From Intestinirhabdus alba (GTDB lineage: Bacteria; Pseudomonadota; Gammaproteobacteria; Enterobacterales; Enterobacteriaceae): a stretch of 64,000 nt of DNA. Location of the stretch: positions 122,253 to 186,252 of the forward strand of contig NZ_WMJZ01000004.1 in NCBI RefSeq assembly GCF_009711095.1, read 5' to 3'. Shown here one piece after another: positions 1 through 9,511 of this stretch. Position numbers and translations under genes: made by a program. The notes under the pieces were generated by a model that did no database searches, was not told the DNA's origin, and saw only the letters and a program-made list of their open reading frames with translations. Every line of letters starts with the position of its first letter. Position 1 is the first letter of the stretch.

Positions 1-453
1 CGCAAAGGTACGACTTATAAGCCGACCGAAAGCGAGAAGTCGCTGATGTCGCGCACCGGCGGGCTGGGCTCCCCCCGCGGCCAGGCGTACTGGCCGGTCC
101 GCGGCCCGACTCTGCATCGCTATGGCGAACAGCTGCAGGGTGAACTACGTTGGAAGGGGATGGTTATCGGTGCCTCCGAAGGCACCGAGGTCAGGGCCAT
201 CGCCGACGGCCGGGTGATCCTCGCCGACTGGCTGCAGGGCTACGGGCTGGTGGTGGTGGTGGAGCACGGAAAAGGCGATATGAGCCTTTACGGCTATAAT
301 CAGAGCGCGCTGGTCAGCGTCGGCACCCAGGTTCGCGCCGGGCAGCCCATCGCGCTGGTCGGCAGCAGCGGCGGTCAGGGCAGACCTTCGCTCTATTTCG
401 AAATTCGTCGCCAGGGACAGGCCGTTAATCCACAGCCGTGGTTGGGAAGATAA
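1..453 (+). CDS. envC: EnvC, murein hydrolase activator (C-terminal part, 5' truncated by window edge)
   Basis: The reading frame is open from base 1 to the stop at 451-453, so this is the last 150 residues of a longer protein. It matches the C-terminal LytM/peptidase M23 domain of EnvC, the periplasmic activator of amidases AmiA and AmiB at the division septum. The sites where active M23 enzymes carry metal ligands are degenerate (SLYFEI near the end instead of an HxH motif). This is known for EnvC, which activates rather than cleaves. yibQ follows after 3 bases, as in E. coli. The N-terminal coiled coil lies outside the window. Confidence 0.96.
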   Translation, partial: RKGTTYKPTESEKSLMSRTGGLGSPRGQAYWPVRGPTLHRYGEQLQGELRWKGMVIGASEGTEVRAIADGRVILADWLQGYGLVVVVEHGKGDMSLYGYNQSALVSVGTQVRAGQPIALVGSSGGQGRPSLYFEIRRQGQAVNPQPWLGR

Positions 454-456
454 GTT

Positions 457-1431
457 TTGCCTCAGTCCCGTCGCCTCCTCCTGCTGCTGGCCAGCCTGCT
501 GACGCTCACCGCTCCCGTTTTCGCCGGCAGGCTGGCCATCGTTATCGACGACTTCGGCTACCGGCCGCACAATGAAAACCAGGTGCTGGCGATGCCGTCC
601 GCCGTCGCCGTCGCCGTCCTGCCCAACGCTCCCCACGCCCGTGAAATGGCAACGAAAGCCCATAGCGGCGGGCACGAGGTGCTGATCCATCTGCCGATGG
701 CCCCCCTGAGCAAGCAGCCGCTGGAAAAAGACACCCTGCGCCCGGAAATGAGCAGCAGCGAGATCGAGCGGATTATTCGCGAAGCGGTCGACAAGGTGCC
801 GTACGCCGTCGGCCTGAATAACCATATGGGCAGCGCAATGACCTCCAGCCTGTTCGGTATGCAGAAGGTGATGCAGGCGCTGGTCCATTACGACCTCTGG
901 TTTCTGGACAGCATGACCATCGGCAACAGCCAGTCGATGCGCGCGGCCTCGGGCACCGGCGTAAAGGTCATCAAGCGCAAAGTGTTTCTCGACGATACGC
1001 AAAACGACGCGGATATTCGCCGTCAGTTTAACCGGGCGGTCGATCTTGCGCGCCGCAACGGCTCCGCCATTGCTATCGGTCATCCCCATCCTTCAACGGT
1101 GCGCGTGCTGCAGCAGATGCTCTATAACCTGCCGCCGGATATTACGCTGGTGCGCCCGGGGAGCCTGCTCAACGAGCCGCAGATTGATACCTCCCGGCCA
1201 GACCAGACGCCGCCAAAAAGCGCTACCGCCGGCAGTACGCCGCGCAAACCGTTCCGCGGGGTGAAGATGTGCAAAGCGAAGAAACCGCCGGAGCCGGTTT
1301 ACGCCGACCGCGTCTTCAGCGTCCTGAGCGACAGCGTCGGGCAGAGCGCGCTGGTCGTCTGGTTCCGCCAGCAGTGGCAGGGCTGGGGCAACGCCGGCGC
1401 GTCGCAGACCACGCGCACCGGCAAAGAGTAA
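457..1431 (+). CDS. yibQ: YibQ, divergent polysaccharide deacetylase family protein
   Basis: 324 residues starting at a TTG codon. The start is supported by the N-terminal MPQ..R and hydrophobic signal sequence (about residues 1-23, ending PVFA) matching known YibQ. The mature part opens with LAIVIDDFGY, the first motif of the divergent polysaccharide deacetylase (DUF610) fold, and includes IAIGHPHPSTV further on. The C-terminus is proline/basic-rich and poorly conserved. Predicted to be periplasmic; its substrate is not established. It lies 3 bases after envC and is probably co-transcribed with it. It ends at a shared terminator facing tdh. Confidence 0.92.
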   Translation: MPQSRRLLLLLASLLTLTAPVFAGRLAIVIDDFGYRPHNENQVLAMPSAVAVAVLPNAPHAREMATKAHSGGHEVLIHLPMAPLSKQPLEKDTLRPEMSSSEIERIIREAVDKVPYAVGLNNHMGSAMTSSLFGMQKVMQALVHYDLWFLDSMTIGNSQSMRAASGTGVKVIKRKVFLDDTQNDADIRRQFNRAVDLARRNGSAIAIGHPHPSTVRVLQQMLYNLPPDITLVRPGSLLNEPQIDTSRPDQTPPKSATAGSTPRKPFRGVKMCKAKKPPEPVYADRVFSVLSDSVGQSALVVWFRQQWQGWGNAGASQTTRTGKE

Positions 1432-1464
1432 GCGCCGCCGGAGTCGGCCCGCGACCTCCGGGTT

Positions 1465-1492
1465 AAACGGGCCGGAAAATCCGCCCCGTTTT
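1465..1492. terminator. Bidirectional terminator between yibQ and tdh
   Basis: The arms AAACGGG and CCCGTTTT enclose an inner CGGA-AAA-TCCG hairpin. There is a T-rich tail in the yibQ direction and A residues (T on the other strand) in the tdh direction. The two genes converge on it. Confidence 0.7.
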
Positions 1493-1496
1493 AGGG

Positions 1497-2522
1497 TTAA
1501 TCCCAGCTCAGAATCACCTTGCCCGACTGGCCTGAACGCATAGCGTCAAAGCCCTTCTGGAACTCATCGATGGAGAAGCGGTGGGTGATTATCGGCGACA
1601 GATCCAGTCCGGACTGGATCAGCGCCGCCATTTTGTACCAGGTCTCAAACATCTCACGACCATAGATACCTTTAATAAACAGCCCCTTGAAGATCACCTT
1701 CGTCCAGTCGATGGCCATATCCGACGGCGGAATGCCAAGCATCGCAATACGGCCGCCGTGGTTCATGGTGTCCAGCATGGTGCGAAACGCCGGCGGCGCG
1801 CCGGACATCTCCAGCCCCACGTCAAACCCTTCGGTCATGCCCAGCGCATGCATCACCTCGCTCAGGCTCTCGTTAGCCACGTTAACCGCGCGGGTAACGC
1901 CCATTTTTCGCGCCAGGTCGAGCCGGTATTCGTTAACGTCGGTGATCACCACGTTGCGGGCACCGACGTGCTTCGCCACCGCCGCCGCCATGATGCCGAT
2001 CGGACCGGCACCGGAAACCAGCACATCTTCCCCGACCAGATCGAACGACAGCGCGGTATGCACCGCGTTGCCGAACGGGTCGAAAATAGAGGCTAAATCG
2101 TCGGGGATATTGTCCGGGATCTTAAAGGCGTTAAAGGCCGGAATGACTAAATACTCGGCAAAGCAGCCCGGCCGGTTAACGCCCACGCCCGTGGTATTGC
2201 GGCACAGATGAGTACGCCCGGCCCGGCAGTTGCGGCAGTACCCGCAGGTGATGTGGCCTTCGCCAGAAACCCGGTCACCGATTTTAAAACCTTTGACCTC
2301 CTGGCCAATACCGACCACCTCGCCCACATATTCGTGTCCAACCACCATCGGCACCGGAATGGTTTTTTGCGACCACTCATCCCAGTTGTAAATATGTACG
2401 TCAGTGCCGCAGATGGCCGTTTTACGGATTTTAATCAGCAGATCGTTGTGACCAACCTCCGGTTCCGGTACGTCGGTCATCCAGATGCCTTCTTCCGCTT
2501 TCAGTTTGGATAACGCTTTCAT
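1497..2522 (-). CDS. tdh: L-threonine 3-dehydrogenase
   Basis: 341 residues, exactly the E. coli length. It is a cytoplasmic zinc-dependent medium-chain dehydrogenase that oxidises L-threonine with NAD+ to 2-amino-3-ketobutyrate. Visible signatures: catalytic zinc ligand Cys in [16 protein letters not shown] (His/Glu ligands), the structural zinc cluster [15 protein letters not shown], and a Rossmann GAGPIG turn. It lies 9 bases downstream of kbl on the same strand. The pair converts threonine to glycine and acetyl-CoA. Confidence 0.98.
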   Translation of the reverse strand: MKALSKLKAEEGIWMTDVPEPEVGHNDLLIKIRKTAICGTDVHIYNWDEWSQKTIPVPMVVGHEYVGEVVGIGQEVKGFKIGDRVSGEGHITCGYCRNCRAGRTHLCRNTTGVGVNRPGCFAEYLVIPAFNAFKIPDNIPDDLASIFDPFGNAVHTALSFDLVGEDVLVSGAGPIGIMAAAVAKHVGARNVVITDVNEYRLDLARKMGVTRAVNVANESLSEVMHALGMTEGFDVGLEMSGAPPAFRTMLDTMNHGGRIAMLGIPPSDMAIDWTKVIFKGLFIKGIYGREMFETWYKMAALIQSGLDLSPIITHRFSIDEFQKGFDAMRSGQSGKVILSWD

Positions 2523-2531
2523 CTTACGTCC

Positions 2532-3728
2532 TCAGGCAATGACGCCAAGTTGTTTACCAATACGCACGAAAGCCGCAACCGCCCGTGTAATCTGCTCAGG
2601 GGTGTGCGCCGCGGACATCTGGGTGCGGATACGCGCCTGGCCTTTCGGCACCACCGGATAGAAGAAGCCGGTAACATAAATGCCCGCTTTCTGCAGCTCG
2701 CGGGCGAAGTCCTGCGCAACCACCGCGTCACCCAGCATCACCGGAATAATGGCGTGATCGGCACCTGCGAGGGTGAAGCCCGCCGCCGACATCTGCTCGC
2801 GAAACTGACGCGCGTTGGCCCACAGGCGATCGCGCAGCTCGCCGCCCGCCTCCACCATCTCCAGCACCCGGAGGGAGGCCGCCACTATGGCCGGTGCCAG
2901 AGAGTTAGAGAACAGGTAGGGGCGGGAGCGCTGGCGCAGCCACTCCACCACCTCTTTACGCGCGGCGGTATAGCCGCCGGAGGCACCACCCAGCGCTTTG
3001 CCCAGCGTACCGGTGATAATGTCCACGCGCCCCATCACCTCACAATATTCATGGGAGCCGCGACCGTTTTCCCCGACAAAGCCGACGGCGTGGGAGTCAT
3101 CAACCATCACCAGCGCGTCATACTTATCGGCCAGATCGCAGACGCCCTTAAGGTTGGCGATAACGCCGTCCATCGAGAACACGCCGTCGGTGGCGATCAG
3201 CACGTGGCGGGCACCCGCGGTCCGCGCCTCCTTCAGGCGCGCCTCCAGCTCTTGCATATCGTTGTTGGCGTAGCGGAAGCGCTTCGCTTTACACAGCCGC
3301 ACCCCGTCGATAATGGAGGCGTGGTTCAGGGCATCGGAAATAATCGCATCCTCAGCCCCCAGCAGCGTTTCGAACAGGCCGCCGTTGGCGTCAAAGCAGG
3401 AGGAGTAAAGAATGGCGTCTTCCATACCGAGAAACGCCGCCAGCTTCTGCTCCAGCCGCTTATGGCTGTCCTGGGTGCCGCAGATAAAGCGCACCGAAGC
3501 CATACCAAAACCGTGAGAATCCATTCCCGCCTTCGCCGCCGCGATCAGCTCGGGGTGGTTCGCCAGGCCCAGATAGTTGTTGGCGCAAAAGTTGATAACC
3601 TGGCTTCCATCGGCCACGGTAATATCCGCCTGCTGGGCGGATGTGATAATGCGCTCTTCCTTGAACAACCCTTCCGCCCGGGCGGTTTCCAGATCGTTGG
3701 TTAACTGCTTATAAAAATCCCCACGCAT
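2532..3728 (-). CDS. kbl: 2-amino-3-ketobutyrate CoA ligase (glycine C-acetyltransferase)
   Basis: 398 residues, the usual length. A PLP-dependent alpha-oxoamine synthase that cleaves 2-amino-3-ketobutyrate with CoA to glycine and acetyl-CoA, the second step of threonine degradation. The PLP-lysine segment reads [15 protein letters not shown] and the cofactor-stacking segment VDDSHAVGF. First gene of the kbl-tdh operon. It diverges from hldD, from which it is separated by about 215 bases holding the promoters of both. In E. coli this operon is controlled by Lrp; no Lrp site was identified here. Confidence 0.98.
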   Translation of the reverse strand: MRGDFYKQLTNDLETARAEGLFKEERIITSAQQADITVADGSQVINFCANNYLGLANHPELIAAAKAGMDSHGFGMASVRFICGTQDSHKRLEQKLAAFLGMEDAILYSSCFDANGGLFETLLGAEDAIISDALNHASIIDGVRLCKAKRFRYANNDMQELEARLKEARTAGARHVLIATDGVFSMDGVIANLKGVCDLADKYDALVMVDDSHAVGFVGENGRGSHEYCEVMGRVDIITGTLGKALGGASGGYTAARKEVVEWLRQRSRPYLFSNSLAPAIVAASLRVLEMVEAGGELRDRLWANARQFREQMSAAGFTLAGADHAIIPVMLGDAVVAQDFARELQKAGIYVTGFFYPVVPKGQARIRTQMSAAHTPEQITRAVAAFVRIGKQLGVIA

Positions 3729-3860
3729 TGCGATTCTCCAGACTGGGCAAATTTCAGCACATCTTACCTAACCCTACGCGCCGATACGAGATGACGCATT
3801 ACCACTTCTCCAAAATGCAGGATAAATCACGTGTACCTACGGGGCGCATCCGGTGAATGG

Positions 3861-3889
3861 CTGAAGCCCGCCGCAGGTAGTGATATGAT
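3861..3889 (+). promoter_or_regulatory. Candidate sigma-70 promoter of the hldD-waaFCL operon
   Basis: CTGAAG (-35, three of six consensus bases) and TATGAT (-10, five of six) are separated by 17 bases, about 55 bases upstream of the hldD start. E. coli hldD is known to have several promoters, including a heat-shock one. No sigma-32 consensus was recognised here. Confidence 0.4.
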
Positions 3890-3944
3890 AAGAGGCATTC
3901 GTGTCTGAGATTGTCTCTGACTCCATAATTCGAAGGTTACAGTT

Positions 3945-4889
3945 ATGATCATCGTTACCGGCGGCGCGGGCTTTATCGGCAGCAATATCGTTAAGTCCCT
4001 GAATGATAAAGGCATTACCGATATTCTGGTGGTGGACAACCTGAAAGACGGCACCAAGTTCGTCAACCTGGTGGACCTGAATATCGCCGACTATATGGAT
4101 AAGGAAGACTTCCTGATCCAGATTATGGCCGGGGAAGAGTTCGGCGATATCGACGCGATCTTCCATGAAGGCGCGTGCTCTTCCACAACCGAGTGGGACG
4201 GCAAGTACATGATGGAAAACAACTATCAGTACTCCAAAGAGCTGCTGCACTACTGCCTGGAGCGCGAAATTCCGTTCCTGTATGCCTCTTCCGCCGCCAC
4301 CTACGGTGGACGCACCGCGGACTTTATCGAGTCCCGCGAATATGAAAAGCCGCTGAATGTTTACGGCTACTCAAAGTTCCTGTTTGATGAATATGTACGC
4401 CAGATCCTGCCGGAAGCCAACTCGCAGGTGGTCGGCTTCCGCTACTTCAACGTCTATGGGCCGCGTGAAGGCCACAAGGGCAGCATGGCGAGCGTCGCTT
4501 TCCATCTCAACACCCAGCTTAACAACGGCGAGACGCCGAAGCTGTTCGAAGGCAGCGAAAACTTTAAGCGCGATTTTGTCTACGTCGGCGACGTGGCGGC
4601 AGTAAACCTGTGGTTTATGGAGAACGGGGTTTCCGGCATCTTTAACCTCGGAACCGGCCGCGCCGAGTCCTTCCAGGCCGTGGCGGACGCCGCGCTGGCC
4701 TACCACAATAAAAGCGAAATTGAATATATCCCGTTCCCGGAAAAGCTAAAGGGCCGCTATCAGGCGTTTACCCAGGCGGATTTGACCCGGCTGCGCGCCG
4801 CGGGCTATGACAAGCCGTTCAGGACCGTGGCCGAAGGGGTGGCGGAGTACATGGCCTGGCTGAACCGCGACGGCGCGGTAAAAGCTTAA
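3945..4889 (+). CDS. hldD: ADP-L-glycero-D-manno-heptose 6-epimerase
   Basis: 314 residues (E. coli 310; the extra residues are at the C-terminal tail). It converts ADP-D-glycero- to ADP-L-glycero-D-manno-heptose, the donor for both inner-core heptosyltransferases. An extended short-chain dehydrogenase fold: nucleotide-binding GGAGFIG at residues 7-13, the YGYSK Tyr/Lys pair, and [13 protein letters not shown] with the second catalytic Lys. First gene of the hldD-waaF-waaC-waaL operon. The gap to waaF (145 bases) is much longer than the few bases in E. coli. Confidence 0.98.
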   Translation: MIIVTGGAGFIGSNIVKSLNDKGITDILVVDNLKDGTKFVNLVDLNIADYMDKEDFLIQIMAGEEFGDIDAIFHEGACSSTTEWDGKYMMENNYQYSKELLHYCLEREIPFLYASSAATYGGRTADFIESREYEKPLNVYGYSKFLFDEYVRQILPEANSQVVGFRYFNVYGPREGHKGSMASVAFHLNTQLNNGETPKLFEGSENFKRDFVYVGDVAAVNLWFMENGVSGIFNLGTGRAESFQAVADAALAYHNKSEIEYIPFPEKLKGRYQAFTQADLTRLRAAGYDKPFRTVAEGVAEYMAWLNRDGAVKA

Positions 4890-5034
4890 TCTTATCCAGA
4901 CCACAGCCAGAGGCCTCTGCGGCAGCCACAGTATGCCGCCGGAGTCGCCAGCCTGTCGGCAATCGCTTAACGCGGCCTGGAGACAGGCCCGATATTTCGC
5001 AGCCAATACAGAGACAGCCTGAAGGATGAAGTGA

Positions 5035-6081
5035 ATGAGAATTTTGGTGATCGGCCCGTCGTGGGTGGGTGACATGATGATGTCGCAAAGCCTGTACCGC
5101 ACGCTCAGGGCGCGCTATCCCCAGGCGATAATCGACGTCATGGCCCCCGCATGGTGCCGTCCGCTGCTGTCGCGAATGCCGGAGGTCAACGAGGCGATCC
5201 CTATGCCGCTGGGCCACGGAGCGTTGCAGATCGGCGAGCGCCGCAGGCTGGGCCGCAGCCTGCGTGAAAAGCGCTACGACCGTGCCCTGGTGCTGCCTAA
5301 CTCCTTTAAATCCGCGCTGGTACCCTTCTTTGCCGCGATCCCACATCGTACCGGCTGGCGCGGCGAGATGCGCTATGGCCTGCTTAACGACGTCCGGGTG
5401 CTCGACAAGTCCGCCTGGCCGCTAATGGTCGAGCGTTACGTGGCGCTGGCCTGGGACAAAGGGGTCATGCGCTCGGCAAAAGATCTGCCCCAGCCGCTGC
5501 TCTGGCCCCAGTTGCAGGTGAGCGAAGGCGAAAAATCGCTGACCCGCCACGCCTTCTCCCTGAGCGATGAACGGCCGACAATCGGCTTCTGCCCCGGCGC
5601 TGAGTTTGGCCCGGCCAAGCGCTGGCCGCACTACCACTACGCGGAGCTGGCAAAGCAGCTTATCGACGAGGGCCACCAGATCGTGCTGTTTGGCTCGGCG
5701 AAGGATCGCGAGGCCGGCAATGAGATTCTGGCCGCGCTGAGCGACGAGCAGCAGGCGTGGTGCCGCAATCTGGCGGGCGAAACCCAGCTCGATCAGGCGG
5801 TAATTCTCATCGCCGCCTGCCGGGCCATCGTCACCAATGATTCCGGCCTGATGCACATTGCCGCCGCGCTGCACCGCCCGCTGATCGCTCTTTACGGCCC
5901 GAGCAGCCCTGACTTTACACCGCCCCTTTCCCATAAGGCGCGCGTGATTCGCCTGATTAGCGGCTATCATAAGGTGCGCAAGGGCGACGGGGCGGAGGGG
6001 TATCATCAGAGCCTGATCGACATAACGCCGCAGCGCGTGCTGCAGGAGCTTCATGAGCTGCTGCTGAGCGAAGAAGGATAA
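5035..6081 (+). CDS. waaF: ADP-heptose:LPS heptosyltransferase II
   Basis: 348 residues, a GT9 family inner-membrane-associated transferase that adds the second L,D-heptose to the LPS inner core. Recognised by WVGDMMMSQSLYRTL at the N-terminus, CPGAEFGPAKRWP in the middle and VTNDSGLMHIAAAL near the donor site. The ATG at 5035 gives the family N-terminus (MRILVIGPSW), preceded by GAAGGATGAAGTGA. Only three bases separate it from waaC. Confidence 0.98.
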   Translation: MRILVIGPSWVGDMMMSQSLYRTLRARYPQAIIDVMAPAWCRPLLSRMPEVNEAIPMPLGHGALQIGERRRLGRSLREKRYDRALVLPNSFKSALVPFFAAIPHRTGWRGEMRYGLLNDVRVLDKSAWPLMVERYVALAWDKGVMRSAKDLPQPLLWPQLQVSEGEKSLTRHAFSLSDERPTIGFCPGAEFGPAKRWPHYHYAELAKQLIDEGHQIVLFGSAKDREAGNEILAALSDEQQAWCRNLAGETQLDQAVILIAACRAIVTNDSGLMHIAAALHRPLIALYGPSSPDFTPPLSHKARVIRLISGYHKVRKGDGAEGYHQSLIDITPQRVLQELHELLLSEEG

Positions 6082-6084
6082 CGC

Positions 6085-7044
6085 ATGCGGGTACTGATCG
6101 TGAAAACCTCCTCGATGGGCGACGTCCTGCATACGCTGCCCGCCCTCACCGACGCGCAGCAGGCGGTGCCGGGTATTCGCTTTGACTGGGTGGTTGAGGA
6201 AGGCTTTGCCCAGATCCCCTCATGGCATGAAGCGGTCGCCCGGACGATCCCGGTAGCGATCCGCCGCTGGCGCAGGGCCTGGTTTTCTGCGCCGGTGAAA
6301 GCGGAACGCAGGGCGTTTCGTCAGGCCGTGCGGGCAGAGCGCTATGATGCCGTTATCGACGCGCAGGGGCTGGTAAAAAGCGCCGCGCTGGTAACGCGCC
6401 ATGCGCGGGGCGTCAAGCACGGCATGGACTGGCAAACCGCCCGTGAGCCGCTGGCGACCCTGTTCTATAATCGTCGGCACCATATTGCCCGGCAGCAGCA
6501 CGCCGTCGAGCGAACCCGGGAGCTGTTTGCCAAAAGCCTGGGCTACGCTAAACCGCAGACGCCGGGTGATTACGCTATCGCCCGACATTTTTTGCATCAG
6601 CGTCCAGCCGCCGGTGAGTACGCGGTATTTTTGCACGCCACCACCCGGGACGATAAGCACTGGCCGGAGGCAAACTGGCGGCAGCTAATCGGCCTGCTGG
6701 GCGAATCAGGGCTACGGATTGCCCTCCCCTGGGGAGCGCCCCATGAAGAGGCGAGAGCCAGAAGGCTGGCGGAAGGTTTCGATTATGTTGATGTCCTGCC
6801 GCGTATGACTCTTGAAGAGGTGGCCCGGGTGCTCGCCGGGGCAAAATTCGTGGTGTCGGTTGACACCGGCTTAAGCCATCTGACCGCCGCACTCGATCGG
6901 CCAAATATTACGTTATATGGTCCCACGGATCCGGGGCTGATTGGCGGTTACGGGAATAACCAGATAGCGTGTCGTTCGCCGGAGAATAAATTAGCCCTGT
7001 TATCGGCTGATTCGGTCCACAACGTATTATCATCATTATCCTGA
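6085..7044 (+). CDS. waaC: ADP-heptose:LPS heptosyltransferase I
   Basis: 319 residues, GT9 family. It transfers the first L,D-heptose to Kdo of Kdo2-lipid A. The N-terminus reads KTSSMGDVLHTLPAL with the catalytic Asp of GDVLHTLP, and the donor-binding segment SVDTGLSHLTAAL is near the C-terminus. It sits between waaF and waaL with gaps of 3 and 10 bases, so it is part of the same transcript. Loss of this gene in enterics gives deep-rough LPS. Confidence 0.98.
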   Translation: MRVLIVKTSSMGDVLHTLPALTDAQQAVPGIRFDWVVEEGFAQIPSWHEAVARTIPVAIRRWRRAWFSAPVKAERRAFRQAVRAERYDAVIDAQGLVKSAALVTRHARGVKHGMDWQTAREPLATLFYNRRHHIARQQHAVERTRELFAKSLGYAKPQTPGDYAIARHFLHQRPAAGEYAVFLHATTRDDKHWPEANWRQLIGLLGESGLRIALPWGAPHEEARARRLAEGFDYVDVLPRMTLEEVARVLAGAKFVVSVDTGLSHLTAALDRPNITLYGPTDPGLIGGYGNNQIACRSPENKLALLSADSVHNVLSSLS

Positions 7045-7054
7045 AGGTAAATCC

Positions 7055-8323
7055 ATGCCCGCCTTACACCGCTCTGAACCCTGGACGTTATATTGCCAAA
7101 AATCATCGACCGCGCTGGAGATGGTGACCTACGTTCTCTGCTTCGCCACGATGCTCGTCGCCCTGATAGATAATAATCTCGCGATGAAGCTGTATACTAT
7201 TACCGCCATTGCGGGTCTGCTGGCGCTGCTGCTACGCGGAAAGCCCCGAAGCTTCAGTAGCCAGCACTGGCTGCTGCCCCTCGCCATACTGATCGTTGGC
7301 GCGGTGGATCTTATATGGTATTCCGCATTCAAGGTGGATCACTCCCCTTTCCGGGCGACGTACCATGGCTATCTGAATACGGCAAAGATTTTTCTGTTTG
7401 GCACTTTTTTAACCCTGCTGGTGCTGAGTTCAAAGATCAGGCTAAACAGAGAGACGCCGTTTTATATTCTGTACGCGGTCTCATTTATTATCGCCGGCTA
7501 CGCTTACTCTGTTAAAACCGCCACGGGGTTAGAGCGCATCGACTTTGGTATCGGTAGCGCCACCGGTGCCGCCTATTCGATCATGCTGGTGGGCATTATC
7601 AGCGCGGTGTCAATCCTCTATACCCGGCGCAACCATCCCCTTCTCTTTCTGCTGAACATTATTGCCGTCTATTATGCGCTGATGCTGACCCAGACGCGCT
7701 CCACCCTGCTGATGTTCCCGATTATTTGCGCGATCGCCTTAACCAGCAGCTATTTAAAGTCCCCGAAGAAGCTTTTCTTTTCGGTTGTCGGCTTTTTTAT
7801 TCTGCTGGTTGCGCTTGTCGCCCTGTTCAGCAAGCCCATTTATCATCGCTATCACGAAGGTCTTGCGGATTTCACCAACTACAGCAGTAACAATAACAGC
7901 CACAGCTCTCTGGGTGCCCGGCTGGCAATGTACGAGATTGGCTTTGATATTTTCAGGGAAGCTCCGCTGGCTTTTCGCTCCGCCGATGAGCGCGGCGCGC
8001 GTATGCAGGCGCTGGCCACCGAGCACCCCTATCTGCAGGGCGCGCTGGAGTTCAGTAATGTTCATCTGCACAATGAATTTATTGAGGCGGCGTCCCTGAA
8101 GGGGCTGGCCGGTATTCTGTCCACCCTGTTATTTTATATCGCGCTGTTCTTTACCGTTTACCGCCACCGTTCGCTGGGGCTTTTTGCCCTTACGCTGGCC
8201 GTGATTGGCACCGGGTTGAGCGATGTCATCATCTGGTCGCGCAGCATTCCCATTATTATGATCACCGGCATCGTGCTGATACTGTTTATCAAGACAAACA
8301 GGACCGACAGGGCCATATCGTGA
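7055..8323 (+). CDS. waaL: O-antigen ligase WaaL
   Basis: 422 residues with ten or more hydrophobic segments, typical of WaaL/Wzy_C-type ligases that transfer undecaprenyl-linked O polysaccharide to lipid A-core on the periplasmic face. The segment LIWYSAFKVDHSPFRATYHGYL matches E. coli K-12 WaaL (written here only as LIWYSAFKVD and FRATYH). TQTRSTLL and the periplasmic SNVHLHNEFIEAASLKG contain the conserved Arg and His. The gene is last in its operon and converges on the GT9 gene of the waaQ operon, as in K-12. WaaL sequences follow their core type, so a K-12/Salmonella-like outer core end is expected. Confidence 0.95.
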   Translation: MPALHRSEPWTLYCQKSSTALEMVTYVLCFATMLVALIDNNLAMKLYTITAIAGLLALLLRGKPRSFSSQHWLLPLAILIVGAVDLIWYSAFKVDHSPFRATYHGYLNTAKIFLFGTFLTLLVLSSKIRLNRETPFYILYAVSFIIAGYAYSVKTATGLERIDFGIGSATGAAYSIMLVGIISAVSILYTRRNHPLLFLLNIIAVYYALMLTQTRSTLLMFPIICAIALTSSYLKSPKKLFFSVVGFFILLVALVALFSKPIYHRYHEGLADFTNYSSNNNSHSSLGARLAMYEIGFDIFREAPLAFRSADERGARMQALATEHPYLQGALEFSNVHLHNEFIEAASLKGLAGILSTLLFYIALFFTVYRHRSLGLFALTLAVIGTGLSDVIIWSRSIPIIMITGIVLILFIKTNRTDRAIS

Positions 8324-8334
8324 CGTTCAGGCGC

Positions 8335-8354
8335 AGGCTGCTCGCGGGCAGCCT
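8335..8354. terminator. Hairpin between convergent waaL and the waaQ operon
   Basis: AGGCTGC-tcgcgg-GCAGCCT, a 7-bp perfect stem in the 36-base gap between two convergent operons. It is followed by only a short T-containing tail (TTGTCGTT), so termination strength is uncertain. Confidence 0.5.
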
Positions 8355-8359
8355 TGTCG

Positions 8360-9478
8360 TTAACCCGCCTCTGACTCAGCGCCGCGCGAAGCGGAAGGAG
8401 ACGGCTTCACCGACTTGCTGAACAGCGCGTCAACGGCGTCGCGCAGAACCTCCGGGCTGATATCTTTAACGGTACAGCCTGGGGAGACAATTTGAATGGC
8501 ATGACGATTATTTGGCGACCAGATTAAATGAGAGGGATAGGTGGGATGACGTGCGTTGGGATATAACGCAAGGGTAGGAATTTCAAAAGCGGAGGCAATA
8601 TGCACCAGAGCGGTATCCACCGAAATGACAAACCGGCTATGTTTGGTCAGCGCAACGGTGTAATTAAATTCGCCAAACGGCAGCGTTTCAATATGCGGAA
8701 GATCGATTGACCGCAGATCGGCCGGCAGCCCGGTGAAGAGAATACGGTAGCCCGGCATACTCTCTTTTACCTGATCATAGATAGCGGAGATCTGCGCTGA
8801 CGTTAACCGACAAATTTTCTTGGCCCCCAGAGGATTAATAATAATCACCTGCGACTCGCCTAAAAAGTCGATAATTTTCGCCTCAACCTCTTCCGGTAAG
8901 GGAACATAGTAGCGATTATCAAACGTAGACCCGGCGGCACCGTACAGCTGGCTGAAAATCTCATTTGCCCGGGTACACATATGTCTGGTCAGGCCCTCAT
9001 CATGGGGATGATAGGTTGTATAATATCGCCTGTAGCACTTATCGAAGCCAAGAATATGCTGCGCCCGCACGCTGAATAACAGCAGGCTGTGAACAAAGGA
9101 GGGCATGGTCTCAAAAGGATCCAGCACCAGATCGAACGGCTGGGCGCGCAGCTGAGCGCACAACGCTATGATATCTCTTAATTTATTGGATTTTTTTATA
9201 TAAAACTGGTGGATTTTCTTGTTGCCTGACAGAAATGCTCTGCCCGCCCCGTTGGTAACAATGGAAAGTTTTACGCCACGCTGCTCCAGCTCCCGATACA
9301 GCGAGCTTAAAACAATTAAGTCACCGATTTTGCCGTTATTATGTACAAGCAGGCAGGTTTTAATGAGCGGAGAATGAAGTTCGCTGACTTCTCTTTTTCT
9401 AAGAAATAAAGACAACACATTGGTTTTGATTTTATTTATATAATATCTTTTTTTCTTGTGGAACGAGCCTAAGCGCAT
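8360..9478 (-). CDS. GT9 family LPS core heptosyltransferase-like protein (WaaU position)
   Basis: 372 residues of the GT9 (heptosyltransferase) family: NNGKIGDLIVLSSLY at the start of the fold, SVDTALVHIASAFEIPTLALYP at the donor site. It is the last gene of the waaQ operon and lies where E. coli K-12 has waaU, the GT9 enzyme adding the terminal outer-core heptose. The C-terminal tail (KPSPSASRGAESEAG) is low-complexity. By family and position it should attach the last outer-core sugar to which WaaL joins O antigen. The exact sugar and linkage cannot be read from the sequence, so the symbol is withheld. Confidence 0.8.
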   Translation of the reverse strand: MRLGSFHKKKRYYINKIKTNVLSLFLRKREVSELHSPLIKTCLLVHNNGKIGDLIVLSSLYRELEQRGVKLSIVTNGAGRAFLSGNKKIHQFYIKKSNKLRDIIALCAQLRAQPFDLVLDPFETMPSFVHSLLLFSVRAQHILGFDKCYRRYYTTYHPHDEGLTRHMCTRANEIFSQLYGAAGSTFDNRYYVPLPEEVEAKIIDFLGESQVIIINPLGAKKICRLTSAQISAIYDQVKESMPGYRILFTGLPADLRSIDLPHIETLPFGEFNYTVALTKHSRFVISVDTALVHIASAFEIPTLALYPNARHPTYPSHLIWSPNNRHAIQIVSPGCTVKDISPEVLRDAVDALFSKSVKPSPSASRGAESEAG

Positions 9479-9511
9479 ACTGATTACCGGATAGAATAAC
9501 TTTCAAATGAA

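Noticed and set aside
2550..3704. 384-residue open frame opposite kbl
   Set aside because: A shadow of the GC-rich kbl gene, rich in His/Arg/Gln with no family features.
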